Part shown: one piece after another, positions 1 to 9,720 of the stretch
How the letters are laid out: every line of letters starts with the position of its first letter
How positions within the stretch are numbered: position 1 is the stretch's first letter
From: an uncultured Treponema sp.
GTDB taxonomy: Bacteria; Spirochaetota; Spirochaetia; Treponematales; Treponemataceae
Length of the DNA stretch: 64,000 nucleotides
Assembly: GCA_910584475.1 (NCBI GenBank)
Contig: CAJUBD010000010.1
Location: 62,001-126,000, forward strand
Direction of reading: 5' to 3'
The notes under the pieces: generated by a model
What the model saw: the letters and a program-made list of their open reading frames with translations, nothing else
Database searches by the model: none
Told to the model about the DNA's origin: nothing
Position numbers and translations under genes: made by a program

Positions 1-349
1 TTCCGACTCGCCATCCTTCCTTTATGAGTTGTTCGATTTCCGCCGTGTCGCGGTTTTTGTTGCGTTCGATTTTCGCCCGCCAAAATTCCGTGTTCGTTTT
101 TGGAATGCGATATTTTTCGCAAGGCCTGCGCCCAATCAAATGTCCGTGCCAAAAACATCCGTTCACAAAAATAAGCGCGTGATAGCGCGGAAAAACGATG
201 TCGGGATGACCGACCAAGCGCGCGTAATTTTTTCGAAAGCGAAAGCCCAGCGCATGCAATGCCGTACGCACGGATTTTTCAGGGCGCGTGTCCGTCGAAT
301 GAATTTGCGCCATCATCCACGAACGCTTTTCCTTTGTAAAATTATCCAT
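1..349 (-). CDS. vsr: Very-short-patch-repair (Vsr) type DNA mismatch endonuclease, partial at window edge
   Basis: The minus strand from the ATG at 349 to the window edge is open for 116 codons. It begins MDNFTKEKRSWMMAQIHS and carries the Vsr hallmarks TDTRPEKSVRTALHALGF, a PDIVFPRYHALIFVNGCFWHGH core and a later FWRAKIERNKNRD segment. Vsr enzymes nick next to T:G mismatches that arise when 5-methylcytosine deaminates, so they normally accompany a cytosine-5 methyltransferase; one lies 30 kb away at 30259-31311. The gene starts five bases after the stop of the upstream RNA methyltransferase, so the two are probably co-transcribed. The C-terminus lies outside the window. Family assignment is confident, the biological partner is inferred. 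Confidence 0.88.
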   Translation of the reverse strand, partial: MDNFTKEKRSWMMAQIHSTDTRPEKSVRTALHALGFRFRKNYARLVGHPDIVFPRYHALIFVNGCFWHGHLIGRRPCEKYRIPKTNTEFWRAKIERNKNRDTAEIEQLIKEGWRVG

Positions 350-354
350 GTTTT

Positions 355-1125
355 TCAGCGTTGCAATTCATACAAAATGATGCTCGCGCTTTGGGCGACA
401 TTTAGGCTTTCGATTGGCGCGACATTTCCGCTCGCCGCGCCGTAATGCGGAATCGAAATTATTTCGTCGCACATCGCTCGCACTTCTTGGCTGATTCCGT
501 TTTCCTCGTTTCCTAAAATTATCAACGCGCCGTTTCCTTTGCACAGGCTTTGCAATTTGCTCGCCGGAGTTTTGGCATTGGCGGCAGTTCCAATGCGGAT
601 TATTTTTCCTTGAATCGCCTGCAACAAAGCGGGAATTGATTTGACGGAAAAAATATCCACGAATTCCATTCCGCCTTGCGCCACGCGGTACGAACTTGTC
701 GTGATTGAACTTTGCGATTCGTCTTCGGGAATGACGATGTTCTTCATTCCGAAAAACGCCGCGCTTCGAACGATCGCGCCCAAATTGTTCGCGTTGCCAA
801 CCCTGTCGAGCAAAAGCGCGTTCTCTTTTTGCGCGACCCATTCATCCACGATGTCCGTGTTGAGCCGCTGGATTTCAGGCGCTTCAATCATCGCGACAAC
901 GCCTTGATGATGCACAGTTCCAGAAAGCCGTTCAAGTTCAATTGCGTCGCGCACTTGATTGTAAGGCGCTTTTCGCGCCGCCAATTTTTTGCACAAGCCG
1001 CCGAAAAGCGGGGCGCGTTCCGCCGTAAAATACAAGCGCGTGATTCGCTCGGGATTTTTTTTCTCGAGAGATTTTACCGCAGCGAATCCGCAGACGGCAA
1101 GTTCATTGTTCAATTTGTTCTTCAT
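355..1125 (-). CDS. TrmH/SpoU-family RNA 2'-O-ribose methyltransferase (RlmB-like)
   Basis: The 256-residue protein shows the three SpoU motifs: LLLDRVGNANNLGAIVRSA (about residues 104-122), LIILGNEENGIS (201-212) and a C-terminal IPHYGAASGNVAPIESLNVA block (225-244) that forms the trefoil knot binding S-adenosylmethionine. The N-terminal 85 residues are the substrate-binding domain of RlmB/TrmH-type enzymes, so it should methylate a ribose in rRNA or tRNA. The usual knot motif has SLN with an upstream NLS; ESLNVAQSASI matches. The start is preceded by GGAGAAAAA. It is followed within five bases by the vsr gene. Which RNA is modified cannot be read from the sequence. Confidence 0.88.
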   Translation of the reverse strand: MKNKLNNELAVCGFAAVKSLEKKNPERITRLYFTAERAPLFGGLCKKLAARKAPYNQVRDAIELERLSGTVHHQGVVAMIEAPEIQRLNTDIVDEWVAQKENALLLDRVGNANNLGAIVRSAAFFGMKNIVIPEDESQSSITTSSYRVAQGGMEFVDIFSVKSIPALLQAIQGKIIRIGTAANAKTPASKLQSLCKGNGALIILGNEENGISQEVRAMCDEIISIPHYGAASGNVAPIESLNVAQSASIILYELQR

Positions 1126-1712
1126 TTTTTCTCCAATTTTTCAAAATTTGATTATGCATTGACCCTTAATTTTCAACACCGCTTCTTCGCGATTTTCTTT
1201 GAGTGAAAGATATGGGATTGTTCCTGCTCTTTGTTTTCCATTAATTTGAAATTATATAATATTTCAGAAAATTTTGGAAGATGATTTTGAAAAGTCGCTG
1301 GCAAATCACGTGCAAAATGTCGTGGAGCGACGACATGTACTGACAAGATGATGTTCTTGGCACAAAAAGATTATGATTTTGTACGTACAAGATGATTTTG
1401 TCAGTATGAGGGGAGGGGAATTTTATTATGTAAGGAACGAAAATCGATATGTTAAGGCAGTTTATGACCCATCATTTTATAATACATTTACCTTCTGATT
1501 CTTTTAGAGAATTTTTTAATAAAAAACTTGATATTTTCAGAAATAAGGATTAGTATTATTCAGATGAAAGAGTGGCACTCGCAACGAAGTTTCAAGCAAT
1601 GGCTCTACAACCACAGGCGCGAGGACTTGTTGCCGCTAATCAAAAAGTTGTTTCGCTTTGCGAATTTTTCTTAAAGGTGCTAGTCAAGCATTATATTATA
1701 TAGAAAAGTAAT
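1126..1712. other. 587-base gap with decayed coding fragments
   Basis: No intact gene is visible. On the plus strand around 1421-1560 two adjacent frames read FYYVRNENRYVKAVYDPSF and then SDSFREFFNKKLDIFRNKD before stops, which looks like an eroded gene with a frameshift. A 36-codon frame at 1564-1674 (starting MKEWHSQRSFKQWLYNHR) has no ribosome-binding site. The stretch CTCGCAACGAAGTTTCAAGCA at about 1578 resembles repeat material at 45890-45930. I cannot name the parent gene. Confidence 0.35.
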
Positions 1713-3083
1713 ATGAAAAAATTCTTTGGAAATCTTGATTTTTACAGACGCGCGATTTTCATAGCATTGCCAGTGATGGCGCAGGCTTTGATTCAAAATT
1801 TGGTTTCGCTCGTTGACAATTTTATGGTCTCAGGATTGGGCGACGTGAAAATGTCTGGCGTGAACATCGCGGGGCAGATTCTTTTTATGTTCATGATTTT
1901 TTTGAACACGCTTTGCATGGGCGCGGGAATTTTTTTGACGCAATTTTTTGGCGCGAAGCAAAAATACGGAATGAGCCAGGCGTTCAAATTCAAATTGTTC
2001 TCAGGACTTCTTGCCGTGATCGTGTATTTCGCCGTCTGCTGGATTTTTCCGCGATGGTGTCTGTCCTTTTTGGTGAGGGGGAATGCACAGGCCGAGGCGA
2101 TTTTGGATCAAGGCGAAAAATATCTTTTTATGATGGGCTTTTGTGGAATCCCGATGATAATCTGCTATGCCATAGGCTCGTCGCTCAAAGAAATCGGCTC
2201 TGTAAAAATTCCGCTTATTGTCGGAACAGTATCAACTTTCGTGAATGTCGCGTTCAACTGGATTTTCATCTATGGAAATTTGGGCGCGCCCCGCTTGGAA
2301 GTTCGAGGAGCGGCTGTGGCGACAATCATCGCGAAATCAGTGGAAACGATTTGCTACATAATCTATTGCGCCCGCGTCAAGCCGGAATTCATTTGCAGGC
2401 TTTTAGAATTCCTCAAATTGGACTTCGCGCTTTTCGGCTCGATTTTCAAAAAATGCGCGATGATGCTCTTTTCGGAAATGGTGTGGGCAATCGCGGAGAC
2501 CATCACAGTCGCGCTCTATAATGGTCGCGGCGGCGCGGATGTGGTGGCGGGAATGGCGGCGAGTTTCGCAATCTCAAATTTGTTTTTCGTTTCGTTCGGC
2601 GGCGTTACCACTTCCACGGGCGTGATTTTGGGAAGCGCGCTTGGCGCAGGAAATTTGGACGAGGCGAAGCGCAATTCGCGATGGCTTTTGTCAGGCGGCG
2701 CAGTCTTCGGCTTTGTGATGTTGCTTGCTGGCTTCGCGACGATTCCGCTTGTGAACATCGTCTTTTCAAATTTGAGCGAGGCCGCCCGCTCAATCACTCG
2801 GGTGATGGTCTTTGTGCAGGCGTTGTATATGCCGGCTTGGGTCTTTATAAACGTGCAGTTCGCGATTTCACGCGCAGGCGGCGACACAATGATGGGAATG
2901 CTCGTTGACGGAATCGGCAATTTGGGAATTGTAATTCCAGGAATGTTTTTCATGGCACTTTGCACGCCGATTGGTCCCGTGGCGATGTACGCGATAATCA
3001 AGGCGGTGGAATTCCCCAAAATCGCAATCGCGCATTTTTGGTTGCGGAAGGAAAGGTGGCTCAAGAATTTGGCAAATGTTTAA
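1713..3083 (+). CDS. MATE-family multidrug/sodium antiporter
   Basis: The 456-residue protein is almost entirely hydrophobic, with about 12 predicted membrane spans in two repeats of six, the MatE architecture. It opens FYRRAIFIALPVMAQALIQN and continues VDNFMVSGLGDVKMSGVNIA, the typical first-helix signature of the family (polar/aromatic start, then a V-D-xx-M-V segment). The second repeat begins near residue 240 (KKCAMMLFSEMVWAIAET). MATE proteins export cationic drugs or metabolites in exchange for sodium or protons. The gene is monocistronic and converges on the Ig-repeat gene. The substrate is unknown. Confidence 0.92.
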   Translation: MKKFFGNLDFYRRAIFIALPVMAQALIQNLVSLVDNFMVSGLGDVKMSGVNIAGQILFMFMIFLNTLCMGAGIFLTQFFGAKQKYGMSQAFKFKLFSGLLAVIVYFAVCWIFPRWCLSFLVRGNAQAEAILDQGEKYLFMMGFCGIPMIICYAIGSSLKEIGSVKIPLIVGTVSTFVNVAFNWIFIYGNLGAPRLEVRGAAVATIIAKSVETICYIIYCARVKPEFICRLLEFLKLDFALFGSIFKKCAMMLFSEMVWAIAETITVALYNGRGGADVVAGMAASFAISNLFFVSFGGVTTSTGVILGSALGAGNLDEAKRNSRWLLSGGAVFGFVMLLAGFATIPLVNIVFSNLSEAARSITRVMVFVQALYMPAWVFINVQFAISRAGGDTMMGMLVDGIGNLGIVIPGMFFMALCTPIGPVAMYAIIKAVEFPKIAIAHFWLRKERWLKNLANV

Positions 3084-3164
3084 AATTAGCGACTGATTGG
3101 CATCACCAATTTTGACTTGAGTTTTTCTGCGAAAGTCACCCATTTACAATCGTTTCCAATTCAA

Positions 3165-3245
3165 TTACAAAGTGACTTTCGCAGTGAAGCGAAAAATCGT
3201 TAGCAAGCCAAAGTCTTGCACCTAAATAAGCGAGTTTTCCATTCA
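3165..3245. repeat. Dispersed intergenic repeat, partial copy
   Basis: The segment containing GAAAAATCGTTAGCAAGCC, then CTTGCACCTAAATAAGCGAGTTT, matches the second half of the longer copies at 16021-16130 and 25064-25170 with a few substitutions. It sits between two convergent genes. The rest of 3084-3249 shows a weak TTAAAATTAGCGACTGATT hairpin-like element of the same repeat family. Confidence 0.6.
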
Positions 3246-3249
3246 CACG

Positions 3250-6200
3250 CTAGAATACATTCGCCCTCACGCCAAATGAAACTTGGAACGCCAAATTTTT
3301 GGCGGCGTCCAAATCCGCCACATCGGACGGAATGAACCAAAGTTGGAATTCTGTATAGAAAGACATCGTTTTGAACGCCTTCCATTTTTTGAAATGCGCG
3401 CGCGGGAATTCAAGTTGGGCGATGACGGCGCTCAGCATTCCTCCTGCCCCCGAACCGCTGTCGTTAAAATGCTTGAAACTCGCACCAAGCGCAAGATTTG
3501 CGCTCAGCCAATCCCAATCATGGCCGAAAAGCCAGCCAAACGGAAGGTTCGCCACATTCGCGATAATCTTAAATCCAAGAACGCAGTCTCCTCCATATCG
3601 GTAAGTAGTTCCCGGATTAAAGGTCTGCCATTGGCTTTTCGTAAATTGCCCGAAGTTGAACTGTATGCGAACGTTGTCGTCAAAGAACGTAAGCCCAAGT
3701 CCAATATCAAACAGCGTCGCTCCCCAAAAACTCGCGTCTATGTACAATCCCTGGAAAAACGCGGGAACCTCATAACTGCTCTTGTCGCCTTTTCGCAAAG
3801 AAAGCGTCACTTCTTTTAAGCCGACATTGTCATTCGTAAGACCCGAGAACATCAATTCCTGATTATAATGCCCGCCTACTCCAGGCGAAATTATTCGCAC
3901 AAACGGCGCCTGCTTGTCAATTTGCACAATGCATCTCGTAATGGCAATCTCGCCGTTGTTCATCTTCGCGCGCACCAACATAAAATGATAGCCGGCAGGC
4001 AAATCCTCGTCTTCGATGCGATAACTCCACTTTTCCTTTTTGCTTATCTGCGTAAACGTGCGCCCATTGTCCCAACTGATTTCTACGCATTTTACAGAAC
4101 GCATAGCCAATTCTTCTTTTTGATCTTTTGTCGCACCTTTCATTTTAGCCGCTTCAATTTCATATTCGCTTATCGAATAGCCGGCCGTTCCTTTTATCAC
4201 CGGGCGTTCGTAAGCAAAATCGCCGTAGTCGAAATTCTCAATGCGAACCCACGGACCATATTCCAAATAGTCGAATGTCTGCTCCATCGAATTTATCGCC
4301 GTGCCATTTTCAAGAGAAGCCCGAACCGCATAACGATGCATGCCCTCTTCAAGTGCGCCCGCGTTTATCGGGAATTTATAGTAGTTCGTAACATTCGGCT
4401 CCGTTGTAGCCAATTCCTTTCCATCGACCAAAAGCGTCAATTGCGTCACCTTCGATTCCGAACGCACCGCGCCGAAAATCGTGAACGCGCCTTGCTTTCG
4501 CTCGCCATTAAGAGGATAATATATGTCCACGCTGGCCGCCGCCACGCTCTTGTCGAGCCTTATCGAACGGCTCGCGCTAGTAATATTGCCAGCCGCATCG
4601 ACACCGCTGACCTTTACATTGTAGTTTCCATTTTCAAGAGCCGTCATGTCTACGGTTTCAGTTATCACAGTGTCAACATTCAAATCAATTCTTGCCAAGT
4701 TTGGAGGAACTCTTCGTCCGTCAAGGCTTGCAATTGAAATGTAAAGTTCTTTCAAAGCGATGTCGTCCAAAGCGAATCCCGAGAAAAACAATTTGCCGCT
4801 AGTCTGCGAATCGTCGAGCGGAAGCTCAAGATTGATTTCAGGCCTTGTATTGTCGAGAGTGAGCTGCGTCGAATACAACGACTGGACATCATAATTGTCT
4901 GTCGCGCGCACAAACACTACGCGAGTTCCGTCAGGCAAGGCGCGCGTATCAAACGTATAACTCCAGTTCGTAGTGCCTTCGACGATATTGTAGCTGTTTC
5001 CATTGTCCAAAGAAATTTCAACGCTCTTGATTCCGTTTTTGTCGCTGGCAGTGCCGCGCAAAGTCGTGATTTCCTTTTGCGTGGTGGAAATGTCCGGAGC
5101 GGTCATAACGATGACAGGCTCTGCCAAAGAAACGCGGAATTTTGAAACCGTCTCTTCGCCGCGCATGCCATTGACATCCACCGCATACATAGTAATCGTG
5201 TGCTCGTTGTCCGTAACCGAAGTGATCGGCACATCCACTTTGAAACTATAAGCGAATTCCTGCGAAACTTGCTGGAACGGATTGTCGTCTATTTTATAAA
5301 AGACAAGGCTCGGTCCGTCATCGTCAAGCGCGACACCCGAAATCGTAAAGTCCGTAGTTATGACTTGGCTTTCCGTGGGCAGTTGAATTTCCACGACAGG
5401 AAGATCGCTTTTTCTGTCGACTATAAAATCATATTTGCTGATTCGCGCCTCGTTTCCGGCGGCATCAGTATAGATGAACTGCATCGCAGAATTAAGCGGC
5501 TTGTCTTCCGTTCCGACAACCGTTGCGGGCATCGAAGAAATCGCTATTTCCTTGTGAGACGCGACATTGTTGTTTCCAGCGGGCGCATATTCCGCCTTTA
5601 TGATTGGCCCAGCATCCGTAACAAGCATCGCTATCGTGTTCTGTCCATTTACGACATCTTCTGGAACAGGAACGACGACTTGGATTTTTGGCGAAGTGAC
5701 ATCCTTGCAAACGGCACTTCGATAATACGAAATTTGTCCTGAAGCATTTTGTGCGCGAATGTCAATCGGCACAAGACCTTCTGGAATGGAATTCAAATTG
5801 AGCTCAAAGGCAAGCGAAACGCTCGTCGCGCCCTGCCTAAACGGAATCGCATTCCAACTTTCGCCATTGTTCAGCGAATATTCCAAAGCGACGATTCCAG
5901 TATTGTCGACAACATCGCCTTTTACGCTCGCGGAATTTTTAACCCACGCATTTTCCAAAGGCGAAGTTATCGTAATTTGCGGACCTTCGTCCGTGGCAAT
6001 CAAATTCACCGAAGGACTTGCATAGGCATGTCCTTCCGCATCGGTCGCGCGAATCTGCACGCCTCTATAATTGCCGGGCGCAAGGCAAGTCAAATAGACC
6101 ATATTGTTTTCGACAGACGCGGCAATATTTCCGTTTCCGCCAATTACAGAAACATTGACCTGATTTTGAGCGTTTACATAAGCGGCGAAAATTTTCTTCG

Positions 6201-8406
6201 GCAAAATATATGAATTGAATTCGCTTGAAAAATATGAATCGGCATTGCAAATCCAATACACGCCTTTGTCGTCTTGAATCTCATCGGCGGGATGCTCGCG
6301 CCCGATTAAAATTTGTGTTCCAAAAGTGTTCGAATAATCTTTGCCGTTTGTAACCGTAAGCTCGATATTCGTGGCGCGGGCGGGCATTCCCGCAAGATTT
6401 ATCACCGCCTGTTGGTTCGGAGATTTTTTGTCTGGACGAATGATTGTAGCCTTGCCTTCATAACTTTCTTTTTCCCCCGTCCTTGCCGCGCCGAAGATTC
6501 TGTAGTTTACAGCAAGAGCGACGTCGCTCGTAATGTCGACGAGCAAATTTACAGGACCGGCTTTCGCATCAGGACTGATGTCAATTCTCATTCCCTTTGA
6601 ATAGGGCGTTCCATTTATGTCAACGATTTTCGCCTGAACCATTTCGTCTTCGATAAAATCAGGCAAGTCAAGCGCAGACGCAGACTTTATGTCCGTAAGA
6701 TTTGAAACATAAACGCAAGTGCTGTATTGCGCTTCGCGCCCCATCGTGTCCTTGACATGATATGTCAAATCGACCACGCCCCACGGAAGCGAAGCGATTG
6801 GAATTGAAAAAACTTTCTTTGTCTCGTTATTGGAAATTGAAATGTCCTTGCGAGGCGCAGACGTTCCAGCCTTGGCGACGCTGTACCACTCTTCGGCGAT
6901 TCCAGTCGAAGTGCCAGCCTCGATTTCAATATTGCCGCCTTGTTCCGGATTCAGTTCCATTCCATAAGGTAAATCGCCGGCACCTGCTCCGCCTACCACT
7001 CTAATGGAATTAAAATAAGGCGCGTCGCCTGTCGTGTTAAAACTTACAGAAGCCGCAGGTCCTTCGATGCCGTAAATGTCCACGGCAGACACAGTAACAG
7101 TATGCTTCCCGCCGCCTAGACTTTTTCTCTCAAGGATATTTTTATAGAAAGTGCTTTGCGTCTCGACCGTGCCCAAACTCATACCGTCGACGCTGATTTT
7201 CACTTCTTTTACAGAATCGTCATCGACTGCGATGCCGCGCACAAAAACATCGGCATCATCCGCGAATGACGCGCCATCTTTCGGCCAATCAATAGTCACT
7301 TTCGGACGGTCGGCCTCATAATCCACGATTATGTTCCTTTCGACGACGCTGACATTTCCAACCGTGTCTTCGGCAGTAATTGTGAGCTTTCCATTTTTGA
7401 TGTTTTTCAAATCCGTAAATTCTTTCGTCCAATAAGGATTTCCCGGAGTCAGTTCAAACTCGCCGCTTTCTCCGCCATAAGCCCATTTTAGCGATTTCAA
7501 AGCCACCACATCCCGCGCAATTCCGGCAGCCGTAAACACGCCTGCCACGCTCTGCTTGTCGGCAGGATAAGTTATCTGGATTTCAGGTTTCGTATTGTCG
7601 ATGAAAAGCAAAAAAGGATAAAAACCGATAGAGCCTTGCTTGTCGCGAGCGAAAAACCATATTACGGCAGGTCCGTCATCAAGTTTTCTCGTATCTACGG
7701 ATAATGAAAAAGTCGCGTCAGTAGAATTTTTCACCTTTTTAATAGGCACTTTTTGAAAACTCACGCCTTCGTCAAGCGAATATTCAAGAAGCGAAATTCC
7801 ATTTCCATCGCTTATCAATCCTTCGAGTTTTACATTGCCGCTTACCAAAGTTCCCATAGCATAGTTATTCACGCTTGTCATGGGCGCTCTTCTGTCCAAA
7901 CACCATCTATGCTTTACCGAATCGCCGCGAAGCCCGTTTATGTCGACTCCGTATGCTTCGATAGTGTGGTCGCCTTCTTCAAGTGCCGTCGTGTCGATAA
8001 AGTGAGACCAAAATTCTTTTCCTTTGGCGCGGACGGGATTTTCATAATCGCCGTCAAGTATCAACTCGACATAATCCACGCCGTCATCGTCAAAGCAAAT
8101 GCCTACGATATTCAAATTGGCGGGAACGCGCAAATCATTTTCAGGATTCGTAATGCTCGTAACAGGCTTGTCGGAATCTGGATCTATATAAATGTTGAAC
8201 GGGCCGCCGACGGTGGTATTGCCGCCTTTGTCCTTCGCGGTGACCACGACATTGTATTTCTTTTTCTTTTTGGCCTTGCCGCTTATGTCAAAAGTCTCTT
8301 GCCAACTATTCATATTCTCGACAGAGCGTTCAGTAACATCACGGGCAAAAACAAAACTTACCGAAAAAAGGACCACAAATCCGAACAGTATGCGCTTTCC
8401 AAACAT
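3250..8406 (-). CDS. Giant exported Ig-like repeat protein with C-terminal beta-barrel-like region
   Basis: The start chosen is the ATG at 8406, preceded by AAGGAAAG and followed by a signal peptide (MFGKRILFGFVVLFSVSFVFA); an upstream in-frame ATG at 8448 would add 14 residues before it. The mature protein of about 1,700 residues holds at least ten Ig/cadherin-like modules, recognisable by recurring PxVxxxxPxD starts, GxAxDxDxVxxVxxSxDxG centres and VDxxxPxI ends. The last 165 residues change character: alternating aromatic/glycine strands (ASFWGATLFDIGLGLTFF, RIQFNFGQF, SANLALGASF) end in VRANVF with a terminal phenylalanine, as in outer-membrane barrels. I infer a surface-exposed Ig stalk anchored by a C-terminal barrel. 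Ligand and role are unknown. Confidence 0.75.
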   Translation of the reverse strand: MFGKRILFGFVVLFSVSFVFARDVTERSVENMNSWQETFDISGKAKKKKKYNVVVTAKDKGGNTTVGGPFNIYIDPDSDKPVTSITNPENDLRVPANLNIVGICFDDDGVDYVELILDGDYENPVRAKGKEFWSHFIDTTALEEGDHTIEAYGVDINGLRGDSVKHRWCLDRRAPMTSVNNYAMGTLVSGNVKLEGLISDGNGISLLEYSLDEGVSFQKVPIKKVKNSTDATFSLSVDTRKLDDGPAVIWFFARDKQGSIGFYPFLLFIDNTKPEIQITYPADKQSVAGVFTAAGIARDVVALKSLKWAYGGESGEFELTPGNPYWTKEFTDLKNIKNGKLTITAEDTVGNVSVVERNIIVDYEADRPKVTIDWPKDGASFADDADVFVRGIAVDDDSVKEVKISVDGMSLGTVETQSTFYKNILERKSLGGGKHTVTVSAVDIYGIEGPAASVSFNTTGDAPYFNSIRVVGGAGAGDLPYGMELNPEQGGNIEIEAGTSTGIAEEWYSVAKAGTSAPRKDISISNNETKKVFSIPIASLPWGVVDLTYHVKDTMGREAQYSTCVYVSNLTDIKSASALDLPDFIEDEMVQAKIVDINGTPYSKGMRIDISPDAKAGPVNLLVDITSDVALAVNYRIFGAARTGEKESYEGKATIIRPDKKSPNQQAVINLAGMPARATNIELTVTNGKDYSNTFGTQILIGREHPADEIQDDKGVYWICNADSYFSSEFNSYILPKKIFAAYVNAQNQVNVSVIGGNGNIAASVENNMVYLTCLAPGNYRGVQIRATDAEGHAYASPSVNLIATDEGPQITITSPLENAWVKNSASVKGDVVDNTGIVALEYSLNNGESWNAIPFRQGATSVSLAFELNLNSIPEGLVPIDIRAQNASGQISYYRSAVCKDVTSPKIQVVVPVPEDVVNGQNTIAMLVTDAGPIIKAEYAPAGNNNVASHKEIAISSMPATVVGTEDKPLNSAMQFIYTDAAGNEARISKYDFIVDRKSDLPVVEIQLPTESQVITTDFTISGVALDDDGPSLVFYKIDDNPFQQVSQEFAYSFKVDVPITSVTDNEHTITMYAVDVNGMRGEETVSKFRVSLAEPVIVMTAPDISTTQKEITTLRGTASDKNGIKSVEISLDNGNSYNIVEGTTNWSYTFDTRALPDGTRVVFVRATDNYDVQSLYSTQLTLDNTRPEINLELPLDDSQTSGKLFFSGFALDDIALKELYISIASLDGRRVPPNLARIDLNVDTVITETVDMTALENGNYNVKVSGVDAAGNITSASRSIRLDKSVAAASVDIYYPLNGERKQGAFTIFGAVRSESKVTQLTLLVDGKELATTEPNVTNYYKFPINAGALEEGMHRYAVRASLENGTAINSMEQTFDYLEYGPWVRIENFDYGDFAYERPVIKGTAGYSISEYEIEAAKMKGATKDQKEELAMRSVKCVEISWDNGRTFTQISKKEKWSYRIEDEDLPAGYHFMLVRAKMNNGEIAITRCIVQIDKQAPFVRIISPGVGGHYNQELMFSGLTNDNVGLKEVTLSLRKGDKSSYEVPAFFQGLYIDASFWGATLFDIGLGLTFFDDNVRIQFNFGQFTKSQWQTFNPGTTYRYGGDCVLGFKIIANVANLPFGWLFGHDWDWLSANLALGASFKHFNDSGSGAGGMLSAVIAQLEFPRAHFKKWKAFKTMSFYTEFQLWFIPSDVADLDAAKNLAFQVSFGVRANVF

Positions 8407-8531
8407 AAACTTTCCTTGAAAATTATAATTCGATAAATCGGCAAACATAAAACGCCTACCGAAACTTAAGTCACTGAAGAGAAACTAGAAGTCAAAATTG
8501 GCAAAATTCCTTGTACCAATTTAAATGTAGA

Positions 8532-8663
8532 TTAAATTCTCAACATCGCGGGAAACTTGTCGAAAACTTCGCCCCAATGGTTCGTTGCCAAAACAGTCTC
8601 CTGGAATGTCGAAAACGCGTCGGCAAGCAATGCTCTTGCGACTTTTGCGCGAACAATTTTCAC
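8532..8663 (-). CDS. Possible 43-residue small protein, GTG start
   Basis: A GTG-initiated frame reads MKIVRAKVARALLADAF and continues STFQETVLATNHWGEVFDKF to a TAA at 8532. Its codon use (GCA, GCG, GTC, TTG) is ordinary for this genome and it lies on the same strand as, and upstream of, the Ig-repeat gene, with AT-rich promoter-like sequence (ATAATATAAG) before it. There is no strong ribosome-binding site and no family I recognise. The remainder of 8407-8753 contains nothing else I can support. Confidence 0.3.
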   Translation of the reverse strand: MKIVRAKVARALLADAFSTFQETVLATNHWGEVFDKFPAMLRI

Positions 8664-8753
8664 GCGCTCAATACACTTATATTATCGACCCGAAACGGCA
8701 AAAAAGCAAATTTTTTATTGATTTTTTTTTAACTTTTTTTTAAGATATTTGTT

Positions 8754-9485
8754 ATGGAAATTCAAACTTTGCAAAAATTTATCGATGAATCACAAAACAT
8801 AGTGTTTTTTGGCGGTGCTGGCGTTTCCACCGAAAGCGGCATTCCCGATTTCCGAAGCCAAGACGGACTTTACAGCCAAAAGTGGGAATTTCCGCCAGAA
8901 GTCATAATCAGCCGTTCGTTTTTCGATGCGAATCCCGTGGAATTCTACAGATTTTATCGCGAAAAGCTCATCATAAAAGGCGCAAAGCCGAATGCCGCGC
9001 ATCTAAAACTTGCGGAGCTTGAGGCATTAGGAAAACTTAAAGCCATAGTCACGCAAAACATCGACGGCTTGCATCAAATGGCGGGCAGCAAAAATGTTTT
9101 TGAACTTCACGGCTCTACGCTGCGGAATTTCTGCATGAAATGCGGCGAATTCTATGACATCGATTTCATAGCGCAAAGCGAAAGTGCCGCCGACAAATTG
9201 CCGCGCTGCAAAAAATGCGGCGGCCTCGTCAAGCCGGACGTGGTTTTGTATGAAGAAGGATTGGACGAGGAAACATTGAAAGGCGCGATTAAAGCCATCG
9301 CCGCGGCCGACACGCTGATAATTGGCGGAACGTCGCTTGTAGTCTACCCAGCCTCAGGACTAATCGATTATTTTCACGGAAAGCATTTGGTTTTGATAAA
9401 CAAGTCTGCGACGCAGGCAGATTCCCGTGCAAACTTGATTATTCATGCGTCAATCGGGGAAGTGCTGTCGCAAATTGAAGTGTAA
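8754..9485 (+). CDS. cobB: Sir2-family NAD-dependent protein deacylase (sirtuin)
   Basis: The 243-residue protein has all sirtuin motifs: GGAGVSTESGIPDFRS (residues 20-35) for NAD binding, TQNIDGLHQ (100-108), the catalytic histidine in ELHGS (H119), and a four-cysteine zinc site at C127, C130, C152 and C155. The late GGTSLVVYPA block completes the Rossmann fold. It removes acyl groups from lysines using NAD+, releasing nicotinamide. A tyrosine-arginine pair specific for desuccinylation (YxxR after the first motif) is not obvious; FYRFYREK at 64-71 is a candidate. It is preceded by a T-rich segment and no strong Shine-Dalgarno. Confidence 0.95.
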   Translation: MEIQTLQKFIDESQNIVFFGGAGVSTESGIPDFRSQDGLYSQKWEFPPEVIISRSFFDANPVEFYRFYREKLIIKGAKPNAAHLKLAELEALGKLKAIVTQNIDGLHQMAGSKNVFELHGSTLRNFCMKCGEFYDIDFIAQSESAADKLPRCKKCGGLVKPDVVLYEEGLDEETLKGAIKAIAAADTLIIGGTSLVVYPASGLIDYFHGKHLVLINKSATQADSRANLIIHASIGEVLSQIEV

Positions 9486-9720
9486 ATTTCACATTTTTAA
9501 AGTACAAAAAGTCAGGCGCAAACGAAAGTTTAAAATTGTCGTCAAAAATGTGTCGCAAACCAAAGAGTTTGCATCGCAAATCTTTGGTCTGCTTACGAGT
9601 TTTTCACCTTGTTTTTATTTGCGAAAAACTTGCGTCGCTGATTTTAACTCGAGTTTGCAGCACAAACTCGCTTGTTCACTGCGATGTTTGATTTTAAATA
9701 ATAGTTTTTTGGGAGAAAAA
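9486..9720. repeat. Intergenic repeat material
   Basis: The 235 bases between the sirtuin and the hydrolase hold elements of the dispersed repeat family: TTTAAAATTGTCGTC at 9529, CGCAAACCAAAGAGTTTGC near 9554, a TTACGAGTTTTTCACC element near 9592, and a CTCGAGTTTGCAGCACAAACTCG inverted repeat near 9650. No gene is visible. Confidence 0.5.

Noticed and set aside
3868..4737. 289-codon plus-strand frame inside the Ig-repeat gene
   Set aside because: Antisense to a long, repeat-structured protein and without start signals or protein-like composition.
8511..8732. 73-codon plus-strand frame before the sirtuin gene
   Set aside because: Cysteine/asparagine-rich without ribosome-binding site; the opposite strand carries a more protein-like short frame.
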